Part shown: piece by piece, positions 1 to 7,107 of the stretch
How the letters are laid out: each line of letters starts with the position of its first letter
Numbering within the stretch: position 1 is the first letter of the stretch
NCBI RefSeq assembly: GCF_000212355.1
Contig: NC_015496.1
Coordinates: forward strand, 3,194,001 to 3,258,000
Direction: 5' to 3'
From: Dokdonia sp. 4H-3-7-5
Lineage (GTDB): Bacteria > Bacteroidota > Bacteroidia > Flavobacteriales > Flavobacteriaceae
Length of the DNA stretch: 64,000 nt
The notes under the pieces: generated by a model
What the model was told of the DNA's origin: nothing
Databases searched by the model: none
Seen by the model: only the letters and a program-made list of their open reading frames with translations
Made by a program: the position numbers and the translations under genes

Positions 1-679
1 ATTCTTGTACCATCTGGATATCACTCACGCTAGGTTTACCATGGATCTTAATACGGGCATCCATAAACTTAGGATAATCTTCGGCAAGGATTTTTGATTC
101 GCTACGCATACGTTGTGCAATGTTACTATCACCATCGTGTGGTATATCTCGCAATGTTTGACGCAGTAAATAGTAATTCTGTCTTAGTCTCGTATCGCTA
201 CGCAGTAGCCACTCATAAAAGTCGATACCCCATGCTTCTTCATCTTCAGATTGTACAGCTCCTCTATAAAATTGAGATTTGCGCTGCACCCATCCATCAT
301 CTATACTCCCTAAGTAGCGAGCAAGTTGATATTGTTTAATGCGGCTATGGTCGTTTGCCACATCCCAAAAAAGTTCTTTGTCTGTATTTGCAAGAATGTC
401 TGCCACATATAAATGATGCTTTTTACCTAGTGTGATAAGATCATCACTGTAACTAGCATGTTGTACTCCACCACCTATGTCATCTGGACAAGGGTCACGT
501 GCTTCACGCTGTGTACCATCTTTACAAAACCATTCTATCTTTTTGTAAGGACCACGAGCATTTTCTTTAAATGTTTCAATACTCTTTTTTATAGATGCCA
601 CAGGAAGGTCCTGCGCATACACTGTACTTGCTATACAAATAGTAAGGCTTGTAAGCAATAACTGGGTAATTTTCAACAT
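1..679 (-). CDS. Secreted protein, N-terminal part (runs off the window); possibly PEP/pyruvate-binding family
   Basis: Read on the minus strand from ATG at 679, an open frame of 226 codons continues past the window edge. Residues 1-22 form a signal peptide (hydrophobic LLLTSLTICIAS, ending TVYA before QD), so the product is exported. The mature N-terminus carries RGPYKKIEWFCKDG and ARDPCPDDIGGGVQHA, followed by a hydrophilic region rich in R, D and Y. From memory this opening resembles large flavobacterial proteins annotated as PEP/pyruvate-binding or PEP-synthase-like, but the catalytic part lies outside the window, so that assignment is weak. The gene is monocistronic as far as can be seen, with 211 bp to the kinase gene behind it. 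The plus-strand frames here are shadows. Confidence 0.75.
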   Translation of the reverse strand, partial: MLKITQLLLTSLTICIASTVYAQDLPVASIKKSIETFKENARGPYKKIEWFCKDGTQREARDPCPDDIGGGVQHASYSDDLITLGKKHHLYVADILANTDKELFWDVANDHSRIKQYQLARYLGSIDDGWVQRKSQFYRGAVQSEDEEAWGIDFYEWLLRSDTRLRQNYYLLRQTLRDIPHDGDSNIAQRMRSESKILAEDYPKFMDARIKIHGKPSVSDIQMVQE

Positions 680-865
680 GTAGTAATGTTTGATTTGATT
701 GTTTGGACTAATATAGGTTAGTCCAAATTTGATTGACTAGAGATTAACGTAAATCTAAGTGATAATTAACTTAATAATAACGATTACAGCCTACAGCCAG
801 CCTATTTGGTAGCCATATACCTACGATAAAATTTATAGGCTTGAATCACCAATGATATGAAGTGT

Positions 866-885
866 TACGCTTTCGCGAAAGCGTA
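866..885. repeat. Palindromic repeat, full 20-bp form
   Basis: Perfect 20-bp palindrome TACGCTTTCGCGAAAGCGTA. It lies 5 bp beyond the stop codon of the histidine kinase gene. There is no U-run after it, so intrinsic termination is doubtful. Confidence 0.95.
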
Positions 886-890
886 CTTAG

Positions 891-2093
891 CTATCTCGCT
901 ATTGTAAAAACAAACTCTGTAAATTTCCCAAGCTCCGACTTTACTTTTATCGTACCGCCAAGATTATTTACAAGTTTCTGCACAGTAGAAAGTCCGATTC
1001 CATGACCGCGTTCTCCATTTTTATCAAGATGTCCTACGGTACTAAATAGCGTAAAAATACTATCTACCTTATCCTCTTCTATACCACGACCATTGTCTCT
1101 TATAGAAAATTCAAAATGCTTGGACGTTTGGGTGGCCTTGATATCTATTACCGTATGCTTCTTATCATTATACTTAAGACTGTTCCCTATAAGGTTTAAG
1201 AAAATCTGGTCAAGTGCAGACCTATTGCAATGCAACTCTATATTATTTTCTGGGAAATGAACGTCGCACTCATAATTGATATTGAGAAGATCTACAAGAT
1301 CCTCAAGCATATCATTAAGCATAAACTCATGCACATCATCCTTATCATACGCGGTACTCTCATAATGCGTAAGAATGTTAGTGATATACTTACTCATAGA
1401 CAGAGATGACTTTTTGAGGTAACTTAAATAGTTTTTACCTTTTTCATCTATCTCGTCATTATATTTTTTCTTTAAAATATCTGATGTCAATATAAGATTT
1501 GCTAGTGGCATTTTAAGATCGTGAGATACGGTCCCTGCAAAATCTTGTAGTAAAGAATTATGCTTAGTGAGGTTCTCCTTGGCAGCTCTTAGCTTAGCAT
1601 TTACAGATCGTAATTCAAAAAGACGTTCTACCTGCTTACCTAAGGTAATGAGTGCTTCTCTTTGTTCCTGATTAAGTTTATTAGGCTTATGATCAATCAC
1701 ACATAATGATCCTACAGCCATCCTGTTCTTAGTGCGCAATGGGATTCCAGCATAGAAAATAACTGGTGAATCACCCTTAGTAAGTGGGTTGTTTACAAAC
1801 CTCAAATCCTTTGTAGCGTCTGGAATCTCAAAAATCTCGTTAGGTGTTAAAATCGCGTGTGCGCAAAATGAGCTATCTCGTGAGGTTTCACAAGGTGCAA
1901 ACCCTACTTTAGACTTAAACCACTGTCTGTCTTCATCTACTAGAGTGACGAGGGCTACAGGCGTATTGCATATGTAAGCAGCAAGTTTAGTAATGTAATC
2001 AAAGTCTGGTTCTTGAGCTGTATCTAGAAGTTCTAGACCATGCAAAGCTTTCATGCGCTTGAACTCATTTACTGGTGTTGCTGGTGCTATCAT
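891..2093 (-). CDS. Orphan GAF-domain sensor histidine kinase
   Basis: Soluble two-component sensor kinase. A GAF domain (about residues 40-175 counted from the longer start at 2135) is followed by a short coiled coil. A HisKA helix follows, with phospho-acceptor H205 in TVSHDLKMPLANL. The HATPase domain has an N-box around N318, DNGRGI at 347-352 and GHGIGL at 377-382. No membrane segment is seen, so it probably senses a cytoplasmic signal. The longer start at 2135 adds 14 residues. I prefer 2093 (MIAPATPVNEFKR) because this GAF-kinase type usually begins that way and a promoter-like CAAAGATA lies at 2150-2157, very close to 2135. No response regulator is adjacent, so the partner is unknown. 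Confidence 0.88.
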   Translation of the reverse strand: MIAPATPVNEFKRMKALHGLELLDTAQEPDFDYITKLAAYICNTPVALVTLVDEDRQWFKSKVGFAPCETSRDSSFCAHAILTPNEIFEIPDATKDLRFVNNPLTKGDSPVIFYAGIPLRTKNRMAVGSLCVIDHKPNKLNQEQREALITLGKQVERLFELRSVNAKLRAAKENLTKHNSLLQDFAGTVSHDLKMPLANLILTSDILKKKYNDEIDEKGKNYLSYLKKSSLSMSKYITNILTHYESTAYDKDDVHEFMLNDMLEDLVDLLNINYECDVHFPENNIELHCNRSALDQIFLNLIGNSLKYNDKKHTVIDIKATQTSKHFEFSIRDNGRGIEEDKVDSIFTLFSTVGHLDKNGERGHGIGLSTVQKLVNNLGGTIKVKSELGKFTEFVFTIAR

Positions 2094-2149
2094 ACTGGCG
2101 ATACATTTTAAGAGCCGTTTTAGGGTGTTGAACAATTCGGCTCAAGGGA

Positions 2150-2157
2150 CAAAGATA
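2150..2157 (-). promoter_or_regulatory. Candidate -7 element for the GAF kinase gene
   Basis: On the minus strand this reads TATCTTTG, an exact match to the Bacteroidota -7 consensus TAnnTTTG. No clear TTG is seen at -33. It places the transcript start only a few bases from the long start codon at 2135 and so favours the start at 2093. Confidence 0.45.
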
Positions 2158-2325
2158 ATGGCTTACTTTTAACGTTATAGCGTTTATACAATATCATTTT
2201 GACTGTATTGAATAGCATGAGACGATATAATAACATAGAATTTACAAAATTTTTGCGAACTTGAGGTATATTACAGTCAATGTATTAGCAACTACTCAAA
2301 TAAAATAAATAGTAGAAATCAATAA

Positions 2326-2337
2326 AATTCGCGAAAA
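2326..2337. repeat. Degenerate palindromic repeat
   Basis: Only the centre AATTCGCGAAAA remains of the dispersed TTCGCGAA family. It lies in the divergent region between the kinase gene and the MarR gene. Confidence 0.6.
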
Positions 2338-2353
2338 CTACTGTGCGTGCATA

Positions 2354-2373
2354 GTAAATTATTGTATATTTAC
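2354..2373 (+). promoter_or_regulatory. Candidate operator/promoter of the MarR-fad operon
   Basis: Inverted repeat GTAAAT-N8-ATTTAC, of the size usual for a MarR dimer site, centred about 32 bp before the MarR start codon. TATATTTA within it (2365-2372) resembles a Bacteroidota -7 box, so a bound repressor would block the promoter. Autoregulation is inferred, not shown. Confidence 0.45.
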
Positions 2374-2395
2374 AACGATTTCGGAATGAAACCTT

Positions 2396-2851
2396 ATGAA
2401 TGACAAAACAATAGACTACTGTTTGAGAGCCACTTGGCAAGCAGTTATGAAAATGTATAATGAACAAGCAGCAGAGTTTGATGTAACGATGGCCGTTGGT
2501 TTTGCTCTGTTAAGTATAGATCCAGACCAAGGCACACCTTCTACAGCATTAGGCCCACGTATGGGTATGGAAGCTACTTCCCTATCTCGTACACTTAAGA
2601 CAATGGAAGAAAAAGGCTTGATAGAACGCAAACCTAATCCAGCAGACGGGCGCGGTGTTCTTATACATCTTACTCCATTTGGAAAAGAAAAAAGAGATTT
2701 CTCAAAAACAAAAGTAAAGACCTTTAATGGTGCTGTGAGAAATACTATAAGTGAAGAAAAAATCAACAACTTTTATGAAGTTATTGATACCATCAATGAT
2801 TTGATTCAAAATAGAAAAGTTTTTAACCAAAAAGAAACCTTAGTAAAATAA
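2396..2851 (+). CDS. MarR-family transcriptional regulator of the fad operon
   Basis: A 151-residue winged-helix regulator. The DNA-binding region is about residues 50-100, with the recognition helix in GMEATSLSRTLKTMEEKGLI and the wing in RKPNPADGRGVLIHLT, the usual MarR pattern. Helices at both ends would form the dimer interface. Its stop TAA shares one base with the ATG of fadN (TAATG at 2849-2853), so the two are translationally coupled. This makes it the likely local regulator of fatty-acid degradation, plausibly responding to acyl-CoA or a fatty acid. An inverted repeat at 2354-2373 is a candidate operator. The ligand and whether it represses are inferred. Confidence 0.9.
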   Translation: MNDKTIDYCLRATWQAVMKMYNEQAAEFDVTMAVGFALLSIDPDQGTPSTALGPRMGMEATSLSRTLKTMEEKGLIERKPNPADGRGVLIHLTPFGKEKRDFSKTKVKTFNGAVRNTISEEKINNFYEVIDTINDLIQNRKVFNQKETLVK

Positions 2852-5259
2852 TGGCAAAACGTAGAATAAAGAAAGTAGCCGTCATCGGTAGCGGAATTAT
2901 GGGAAGCGGTATCGCTTGTCATTTTGCAAATATCGGTGTAGATGTACTCTTACTAGACATCGTACCTAGAGAACTCAATGCTAAAGAGCAAGCAAAAGGT
3001 CTTACACTTGAAGATAAAGTAGTTCGTAACCGCATGGTAAACGATGCACTTACTACTGCTTTAAAAAGTAAGCCTTCTCCTATTTACAACCAGTCTTTTG
3101 CAAGTAGAATCACCACAGGAAACCTTGAGGATGATATTGCAAAAGTGAAGGATGTAGACTGGATTATCGAAGTAGTTGTAGAAAGACTTGATATTAAAAA
3201 GCAAGTTTTTGAAAACTTAGAAAAACACAGAACTCCTGGTACACTTATTACTTCAAACACCTCTGGAATTCCTATCCAGTTCATGTCTGAGGGTCGTAGT
3301 GAAGACTTCCAGAAGCACTTCTGTGGGACACACTTCTTTAACCCTGCGCGTTACCTTAAATTATTTGAAATCATCCCTGGACCAAAAACAGACCAGAGCG
3401 TACTTGATTTCTTAAACAACTACGGTGAGCAATTTTTAGGAAAAACATCTGTAGTAGCAAAAGATACTCCAGCGTTTATAGGTAACCGTATTGGTATCTT
3501 CTCTATCATGTCATTATTCCATACCGTTAAGGAAATGGGAATGACGGTTGAAGAAGTTGATAAGCTTACGGGACCAGTAATAGGCCGTCCTAAGTCAGCT
3601 ACCTTCCGTACAGTAGATGTTGTTGGTCTTGATACGCTTGTACATGTTGCAAACGGTATTGCAGAGAACTGCCCTAAGGACGAAAGAAAAGAATTATTTG
3701 CCTTACCAGGTTTCATCAGCACTATGATGGAAAATAAATGGTTAGGTTCAAAAACTGGTCAAGGATTCTATAAAAAGAATGTTGATGCGACAGGACAGAA
3801 AGAAATCCTCACGCTAGACCTAGATACTATGGATTACCGCTCTGCAAAAAGAGCAAAATTTGCAACCTTAGAGCTTACTAAAACTATCGATAATGTATAC
3901 GATCGTTTTAAAGTGCTTGTAGGTGGTAAAGACAAGGCTGGTGAATTTTACCGCAAGTCTTTTGCTCACTTATTTGCATACGTACAAAATCGTATTCCAG
4001 AAATTACAGATGAGCTTTACAAGATAGATGATGCTATGAAGGCTGGTTTCGGCTGGGAGCACGGACCATTCCAAATTTGGGATGCTGTAGGTGTAGAAAA
4101 AGGTATCGAACTAATGAAAGCAGAAGGTCTTGAAGTTGCCTCTTGGGTAACAGACATGACTGCTGCTGGAATCGATACTTTCTATTCTGTAAAAGATGGT
4201 GCTACGCATGTATATTCCGCTTCCGCGAAAGCGCATGTAAAAAAACCTGGTCAAGATTCATTTATCATTCTTGATAACATTAGAAAACAAACTGAAGTAT
4301 TCTCAAACTCTGGAGTATCTGTACAAGATCTAGGAGACGGAATCTTAAATGTAGAATTCCGCTCTAAAATGAACTCTATAGGTGGTGATGTTCTTGCAGG
4401 ATTAAATAAGGCTATTGATATGGCCGAAACAAATTACGACGGACTAGTAATAGGAAATCAAGGGACTAACTTCTCTGTAGGTGCAAATATTGGAATGATT
4501 TTCATGTATGCCGTAGAGCAAGAATATGATGAGCTTAACGCTGCTATAAAATATTTCCAAGATACATGTATGCGTTTACGCTACTCTGCTATCCCTACAG
4601 TGGTTGCACCTCACGGTATGACACTAGGTGGTGGATGTGAGATGACACTTCACGCAGACCGCGTAGTAGCTGCTGCCGAATCTTATATTGGACTCGTTGA
4701 GTTTGGTGTAGGTGTAATTCCAGGTGGTGGTGGATCTAAGGAAATGGCCTTAAGAGCATCAGATAAGTTTGATAAAGGTGATGTACAGTTGAACGTACTA
4801 CAAGAGCACTTCCTTACTATTGGTATGGCAAAAGTGTCTACCTCTGCTCATGAAGCGTATGACCTTAACATCCTTAAGCACGGCAAAGATATAGTAGTGG
4901 TAAACCGTGATCGTCAGATTGCAACAGCTAAAGCTGTAGCACGCCAGATGGCAGATCAAGGATATACACAACCGGTAAAACGTAATGATGTACTTGTATT
5001 AGGTAAGCAAGCATTAGGAATGTTCTTAGTAGGAACAGACTCTATGGAAGCTTCTCACTACATCTCAGAGCATGATAAGAAAATCGCAAATAAACTCGCT
5101 TATGTAATGGCAGGAGGAGATCTTTCTGAGCCTACACGAGTTTCTGAGCAGTACTTATTAGATCTTGAACGTGAAGCGTTCTTATCACTAGCTACCGAAA
5201 GAAAATCACTAGAGCGTATCCAGCATATGTTACAGAAAGGAAAACCGTTGAGAAACTAA
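2851..5259 (+). CDS. fadN: 3-hydroxyacyl-CoA dehydrogenase / enoyl-CoA hydratase (FadN type)
   Basis: Bifunctional beta-oxidation enzyme of 802 residues. It hydrates 2-enoyl-CoA and oxidises L-3-hydroxyacyl-CoA with NAD. Domain order is dehydrogenase first, hydratase last, as in Bacillus FadN and opposite to E. coli FadB. The Rossmann loop is GSGIMGSG at about 12-19, and GTHFFNPARYLKLFEIIPG carries the catalytic histidine. C-terminal dehydrogenase domains span about 200-450. The hydratase fold runs from about 486 to 690, with oxyanion segments NFSVGANIG and GMTLGGGCEMTLHADR. A degenerate palindromic repeat at 4218-4233 encodes SASAKAH in the linker between the two halves. It is followed by a four-helix-bundle cassette and then fadA and fadE, giving the fadN-A-E order known from Bacillus. 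Confidence 0.95.
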   Translation: MAKRRIKKVAVIGSGIMGSGIACHFANIGVDVLLLDIVPRELNAKEQAKGLTLEDKVVRNRMVNDALTTALKSKPSPIYNQSFASRITTGNLEDDIAKVKDVDWIIEVVVERLDIKKQVFENLEKHRTPGTLITSNTSGIPIQFMSEGRSEDFQKHFCGTHFFNPARYLKLFEIIPGPKTDQSVLDFLNNYGEQFLGKTSVVAKDTPAFIGNRIGIFSIMSLFHTVKEMGMTVEEVDKLTGPVIGRPKSATFRTVDVVGLDTLVHVANGIAENCPKDERKELFALPGFISTMMENKWLGSKTGQGFYKKNVDATGQKEILTLDLDTMDYRSAKRAKFATLELTKTIDNVYDRFKVLVGGKDKAGEFYRKSFAHLFAYVQNRIPEITDELYKIDDAMKAGFGWEHGPFQIWDAVGVEKGIELMKAEGLEVASWVTDMTAAGIDTFYSVKDGATHVYSASAKAHVKKPGQDSFIILDNIRKQTEVFSNSGVSVQDLGDGILNVEFRSKMNSIGGDVLAGLNKAIDMAETNYDGLVIGNQGTNFSVGANIGMIFMYAVEQEYDELNAAIKYFQDTCMRLRYSAIPTVVAPHGMTLGGGCEMTLHADRVVAAAESYIGLVEFGVGVIPGGGGSKEMALRASDKFDKGDVQLNVLQEHFLTIGMAKVSTSAHEAYDLNILKHGKDIVVVNRDRQIATAKAVARQMADQGYTQPVKRNDVLVLGKQALGMFLVGTDSMEASHYISEHDKKIANKLAYVMAGGDLSEPTRVSEQYLLDLEREAFLSLATERKSLERIQHMLQKGKPLRN
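4218..4233. repeat. Degenerate palindromic repeat inside fadN
   Basis: CGCTTCCGCGAAAGCG differs from the family core CGCTTTCGCGAAAGCG by one base. It is in frame in the linker between the dehydrogenase and hydratase halves and is read as SASAKA. Confidence 0.75.
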
Positions 5260-5273
5260 TTTTTCTGAATACG

Positions 5274-5299
5274 GATTATAGAGTATAGAATATAGACTT
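5274..5299. repeat. Left inverted-repeat end of the four-helix-bundle cassette
   Basis: Contains GATTATAGA (5274-5282) and TATAGACTT (5291-5299), with TATAGA recurring between them. Both 9-mers are matched in inverted order on the far side of the next gene (5695-5727). Confidence 0.75.
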
Positions 5300-5336
5300 C
5301 TTACTCTTGTGAAATGGACAAAAGATTGTAGAGATA

Positions 5337-5696
5337 ATGGCTAGGCATAATTTTAGAAACTTGAAAATTTGGCAATATGGTGTAACCTTTGCTAGTCAGA
5401 ATTATAAGTTGACTAAAACCTTTCCAAAGTCTGAAATCTATAATCTTACAAGTCAAATGAATAGATGTTCAGTATCTATTCCATCAAATATCGCAGAAGG
5501 CTCTGCAAAATCTACTGATAAGCATTTTAAGTCTTACTTAGAAACAAGTCTTGGATCTGCTTATGAATGGGAAACACAATTAGAGATTGCTAAAATCGAA
5601 AACTATGTTTCTGAAACTGATTATAAAGAATTAAAAGATAGTATACAGCAATTGCAAAGAATGATAGGAGCATTTATTGATAGACTAAATAATTAA
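5337..5696 (+). CDS. Four-helix-bundle protein (23S rRNA intervening-sequence family)
   Basis: A 119-residue all-helical protein of the S23 / bAvd-like four-helix-bundle family. Family marks are FRNLKIWQ near the N-terminus and QMNRCSVSIPSNIAEGSAK in the middle, followed by an acidic/aromatic helix (LGSAYEWETQLEIA). Its function is not established: relatives are known from rRNA intervening sequences and as the accessory protein of diversity-generating retroelements, but no reverse transcriptase is nearby. It interrupts the beta-oxidation operon and is bracketed by inverted repeats, so it looks like an inserted cassette rather than a metabolic gene. Spacing is 77 bp from fadN and 40 bp to fadA, and it is on the same strand, so it should be co-transcribed. 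Confidence 0.88.
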   Translation: MARHNFRNLKIWQYGVTFASQNYKLTKTFPKSEIYNLTSQMNRCSVSIPSNIAEGSAKSTDKHFKSYLETSLGSAYEWETQLEIAKIENYVSETDYKELKDSIQQLQRMIGAFIDRLNN

Positions 5697-5727
5697 GTCT
5701 ATACTCTATTCTCCATATTCTATAATC
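5695..5727. repeat. Right inverted-repeat end of the four-helix-bundle cassette
   Basis: AAGTCTATA (5695-5703) and TCTATAATC (5719-5727) are exact reverse complements of 5291-5299 and 5274-5282. The right end begins inside the last codons of the cassette gene and ends 9 bp before the fadA start codon. Confidence 0.75.
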
Positions 5728-5736
5728 TTAAAAATT

Positions 5737-6930
5737 ATGAAAACAGCATATATAGTAAAAGCATATAGAACAGCCGTTGGGAAAGCTCCCAAAGGTGTCT
5801 TCAGATTCAAGCGAGCAGATGAGCTTGCTGCAGAAACCATCCAGTATATGATGAAGGAGCTGCCAGAATTTGATAAAAAACGCATAGATGACGTAATCGT
5901 AGGAAATGCAATGCCAGAAGGATCACAAGGTCTTAACATGGCACGTCTTATCTCATTAATGGGACTTGACGTAATTGATGTACCTGGTGTAACCGTAAAC
6001 CGTTTTTGTTCTTCTGGAATAGAAACTATCGGGATGGCAGTAGCAAAGATTCAAGCAGGAATGGGCGATTGTATTATCGCTGGTGGTGCAGAGTCTATGT
6101 CTTCTGTACCTATGACAGGATTTAAACCAGAATTAAACTACGATGCCATTGTAAAAACTGGGCACGAAGATTACTACTGGGGAATGGGTAACACGGCAGA
6201 GGCTGTTGCAAATGAATTCAAGGTATCTCGTGAAGATCAAGATGAGTTTGCATACAACTCTCACGTGAAAGCACTCCGTGCACTTGCTGAAGATCGTTTC
6301 CAAGATCAGATTGTTCCTATTGATGTGGAGCAAACATATATTGATGCAAATGGTAAGAGAGCAACTAAATCTTACACAGTAAATAAAGACGAAGGACCAC
6401 GTGCTGGAACTAGTAAAGAGGCGCTTGCAAAGCTTAGAGCAGTATTTGCTGCTGGCGGAAGCGTTACTGCAGGTAACTCTTCACAAATGAGTGATGGTGC
6501 TGCCTTTGTAATGGTGATGAGTGAGGAAATGGTTAAGGAATTAAACATCGAGCCTATCGCACGTATGGTAAACTATGCTGCAGCTGGTGTACCACCACGT
6601 ATTATGGGAATAGGTCCTGTAGCTGCGATTCCTAAGGCATTGAAGCAAGCAGGTCTTAAGCAAAATGATATTGAACTTATCGAGCTTAACGAGGCATTTG
6701 CATCACAATCTCTTGCGGTAATTCGCGAGCTAGGTCTTGATCCAAATATCATAAACGTAAACGGTGGAGCTATTGCTTTAGGTCACCCACTAGGATGTAC
6801 AGGTGGTAAACTTTCGGTACAGTTATTTGACGAGATGCGTAAGCGTGATATGTCAGGTAAATACGGGATGGTAACTATGTGTGTAGGTACTGGACAAGGA
6901 GCAGCAGGAATTTACGAATTCCTTAAATAA
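5737..6930 (+). CDS. fadA: Acetyl-CoA acyltransferase (3-ketoacyl-CoA thiolase)
   Basis: Thiolase of 397 residues, the normal family length, which cleaves 3-ketoacyl-CoA with CoA to acetyl-CoA and a shortened acyl-CoA. The nucleophilic cysteine is C91 in [11 protein letters not shown]. The general-base histidine is H350 in [15 protein letters not shown], and the second active-site cysteine is C382 in MCVGTGQGA. All catalytic residues are present. It is the third enzyme gene of the fad operon; its product works on the output of FadN. An acetoacetyl-CoA thiolase role is possible by homology, but the operon argues for beta-oxidation. Confidence 0.95.
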   Translation: MKTAYIVKAYRTAVGKAPKGVFRFKRADELAAETIQYMMKELPEFDKKRIDDVIVGNAMPEGSQGLNMARLISLMGLDVIDVPGVTVNRFCSSGIETIGMAVAKIQAGMGDCIIAGGAESMSSVPMTGFKPELNYDAIVKTGHEDYYWGMGNTAEAVANEFKVSREDQDEFAYNSHVKALRALAEDRFQDQIVPIDVEQTYIDANGKRATKSYTVNKDEGPRAGTSKEALAKLRAVFAAGGSVTAGNSSQMSDGAAFVMVMSEEMVKELNIEPIARMVNYAAAGVPPRIMGIGPVAAIPKALKQAGLKQNDIELIELNEAFASQSLAVIRELGLDPNIINVNGGAIALGHPLGCTGGKLSVQLFDEMRKRDMSGKYGMVTMCVGTGQGAAGIYEFLK

Positions 6931-6981
6931 TATGATGGATGAGATCTTCTGTTAAAAGGAGTATCTCATCTATGTAAAGTT

Positions 6982-6997
6982 CGCTTTCGCGAAAGCG
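6982..6997. repeat. Palindromic repeat, 16-bp form
   Basis: CGCTTTCGCGAAAGCG between fadA and fadE, 51 bp after the fadA stop. It could form a small hairpin in the operon transcript. Confidence 0.9.
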
Positions 6998-7045
6998 GGA
7001 AAAGAAAAATTAAAAAAAGAATAACACAATTTAAACATAGAGATC

Positions 7046-7089
7046 AGATTTTAGAAGGATGATTACCCCCTATCTAACGTCTAAAATCT
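7046..7089. repeat. Inverted repeat between fadA and fadE (possible cassette scar)
   Basis: AGATTTTAGA (7046-7055) and TCTAAAATCT (7080-7089) are perfect 10-bp inverted arms around a 24-bp centre, ending 18 bp before fadE. The A/T-plus-CT style resembles the ends of the four-helix-bundle cassette one gene upstream. It may be an empty remnant of a similar insertion or an mRNA hairpin. Confidence 0.55.
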
Positions 7090-7107
7090 CGAATCTAATA
7101 TCAAATT

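Noticed and set aside
94-661. Plus-strand open frames of 81 and 67 residues
   Set aside because: They lie opposite a continuous minus-strand frame with a signal peptide that leaves the window; the plus frames have no recognisable protein features.
5337-5696. Four-helix-bundle ORF as part of a diversity-generating retroelement
   Set aside because: No reverse transcriptase, template repeat or variable repeat is seen nearby.
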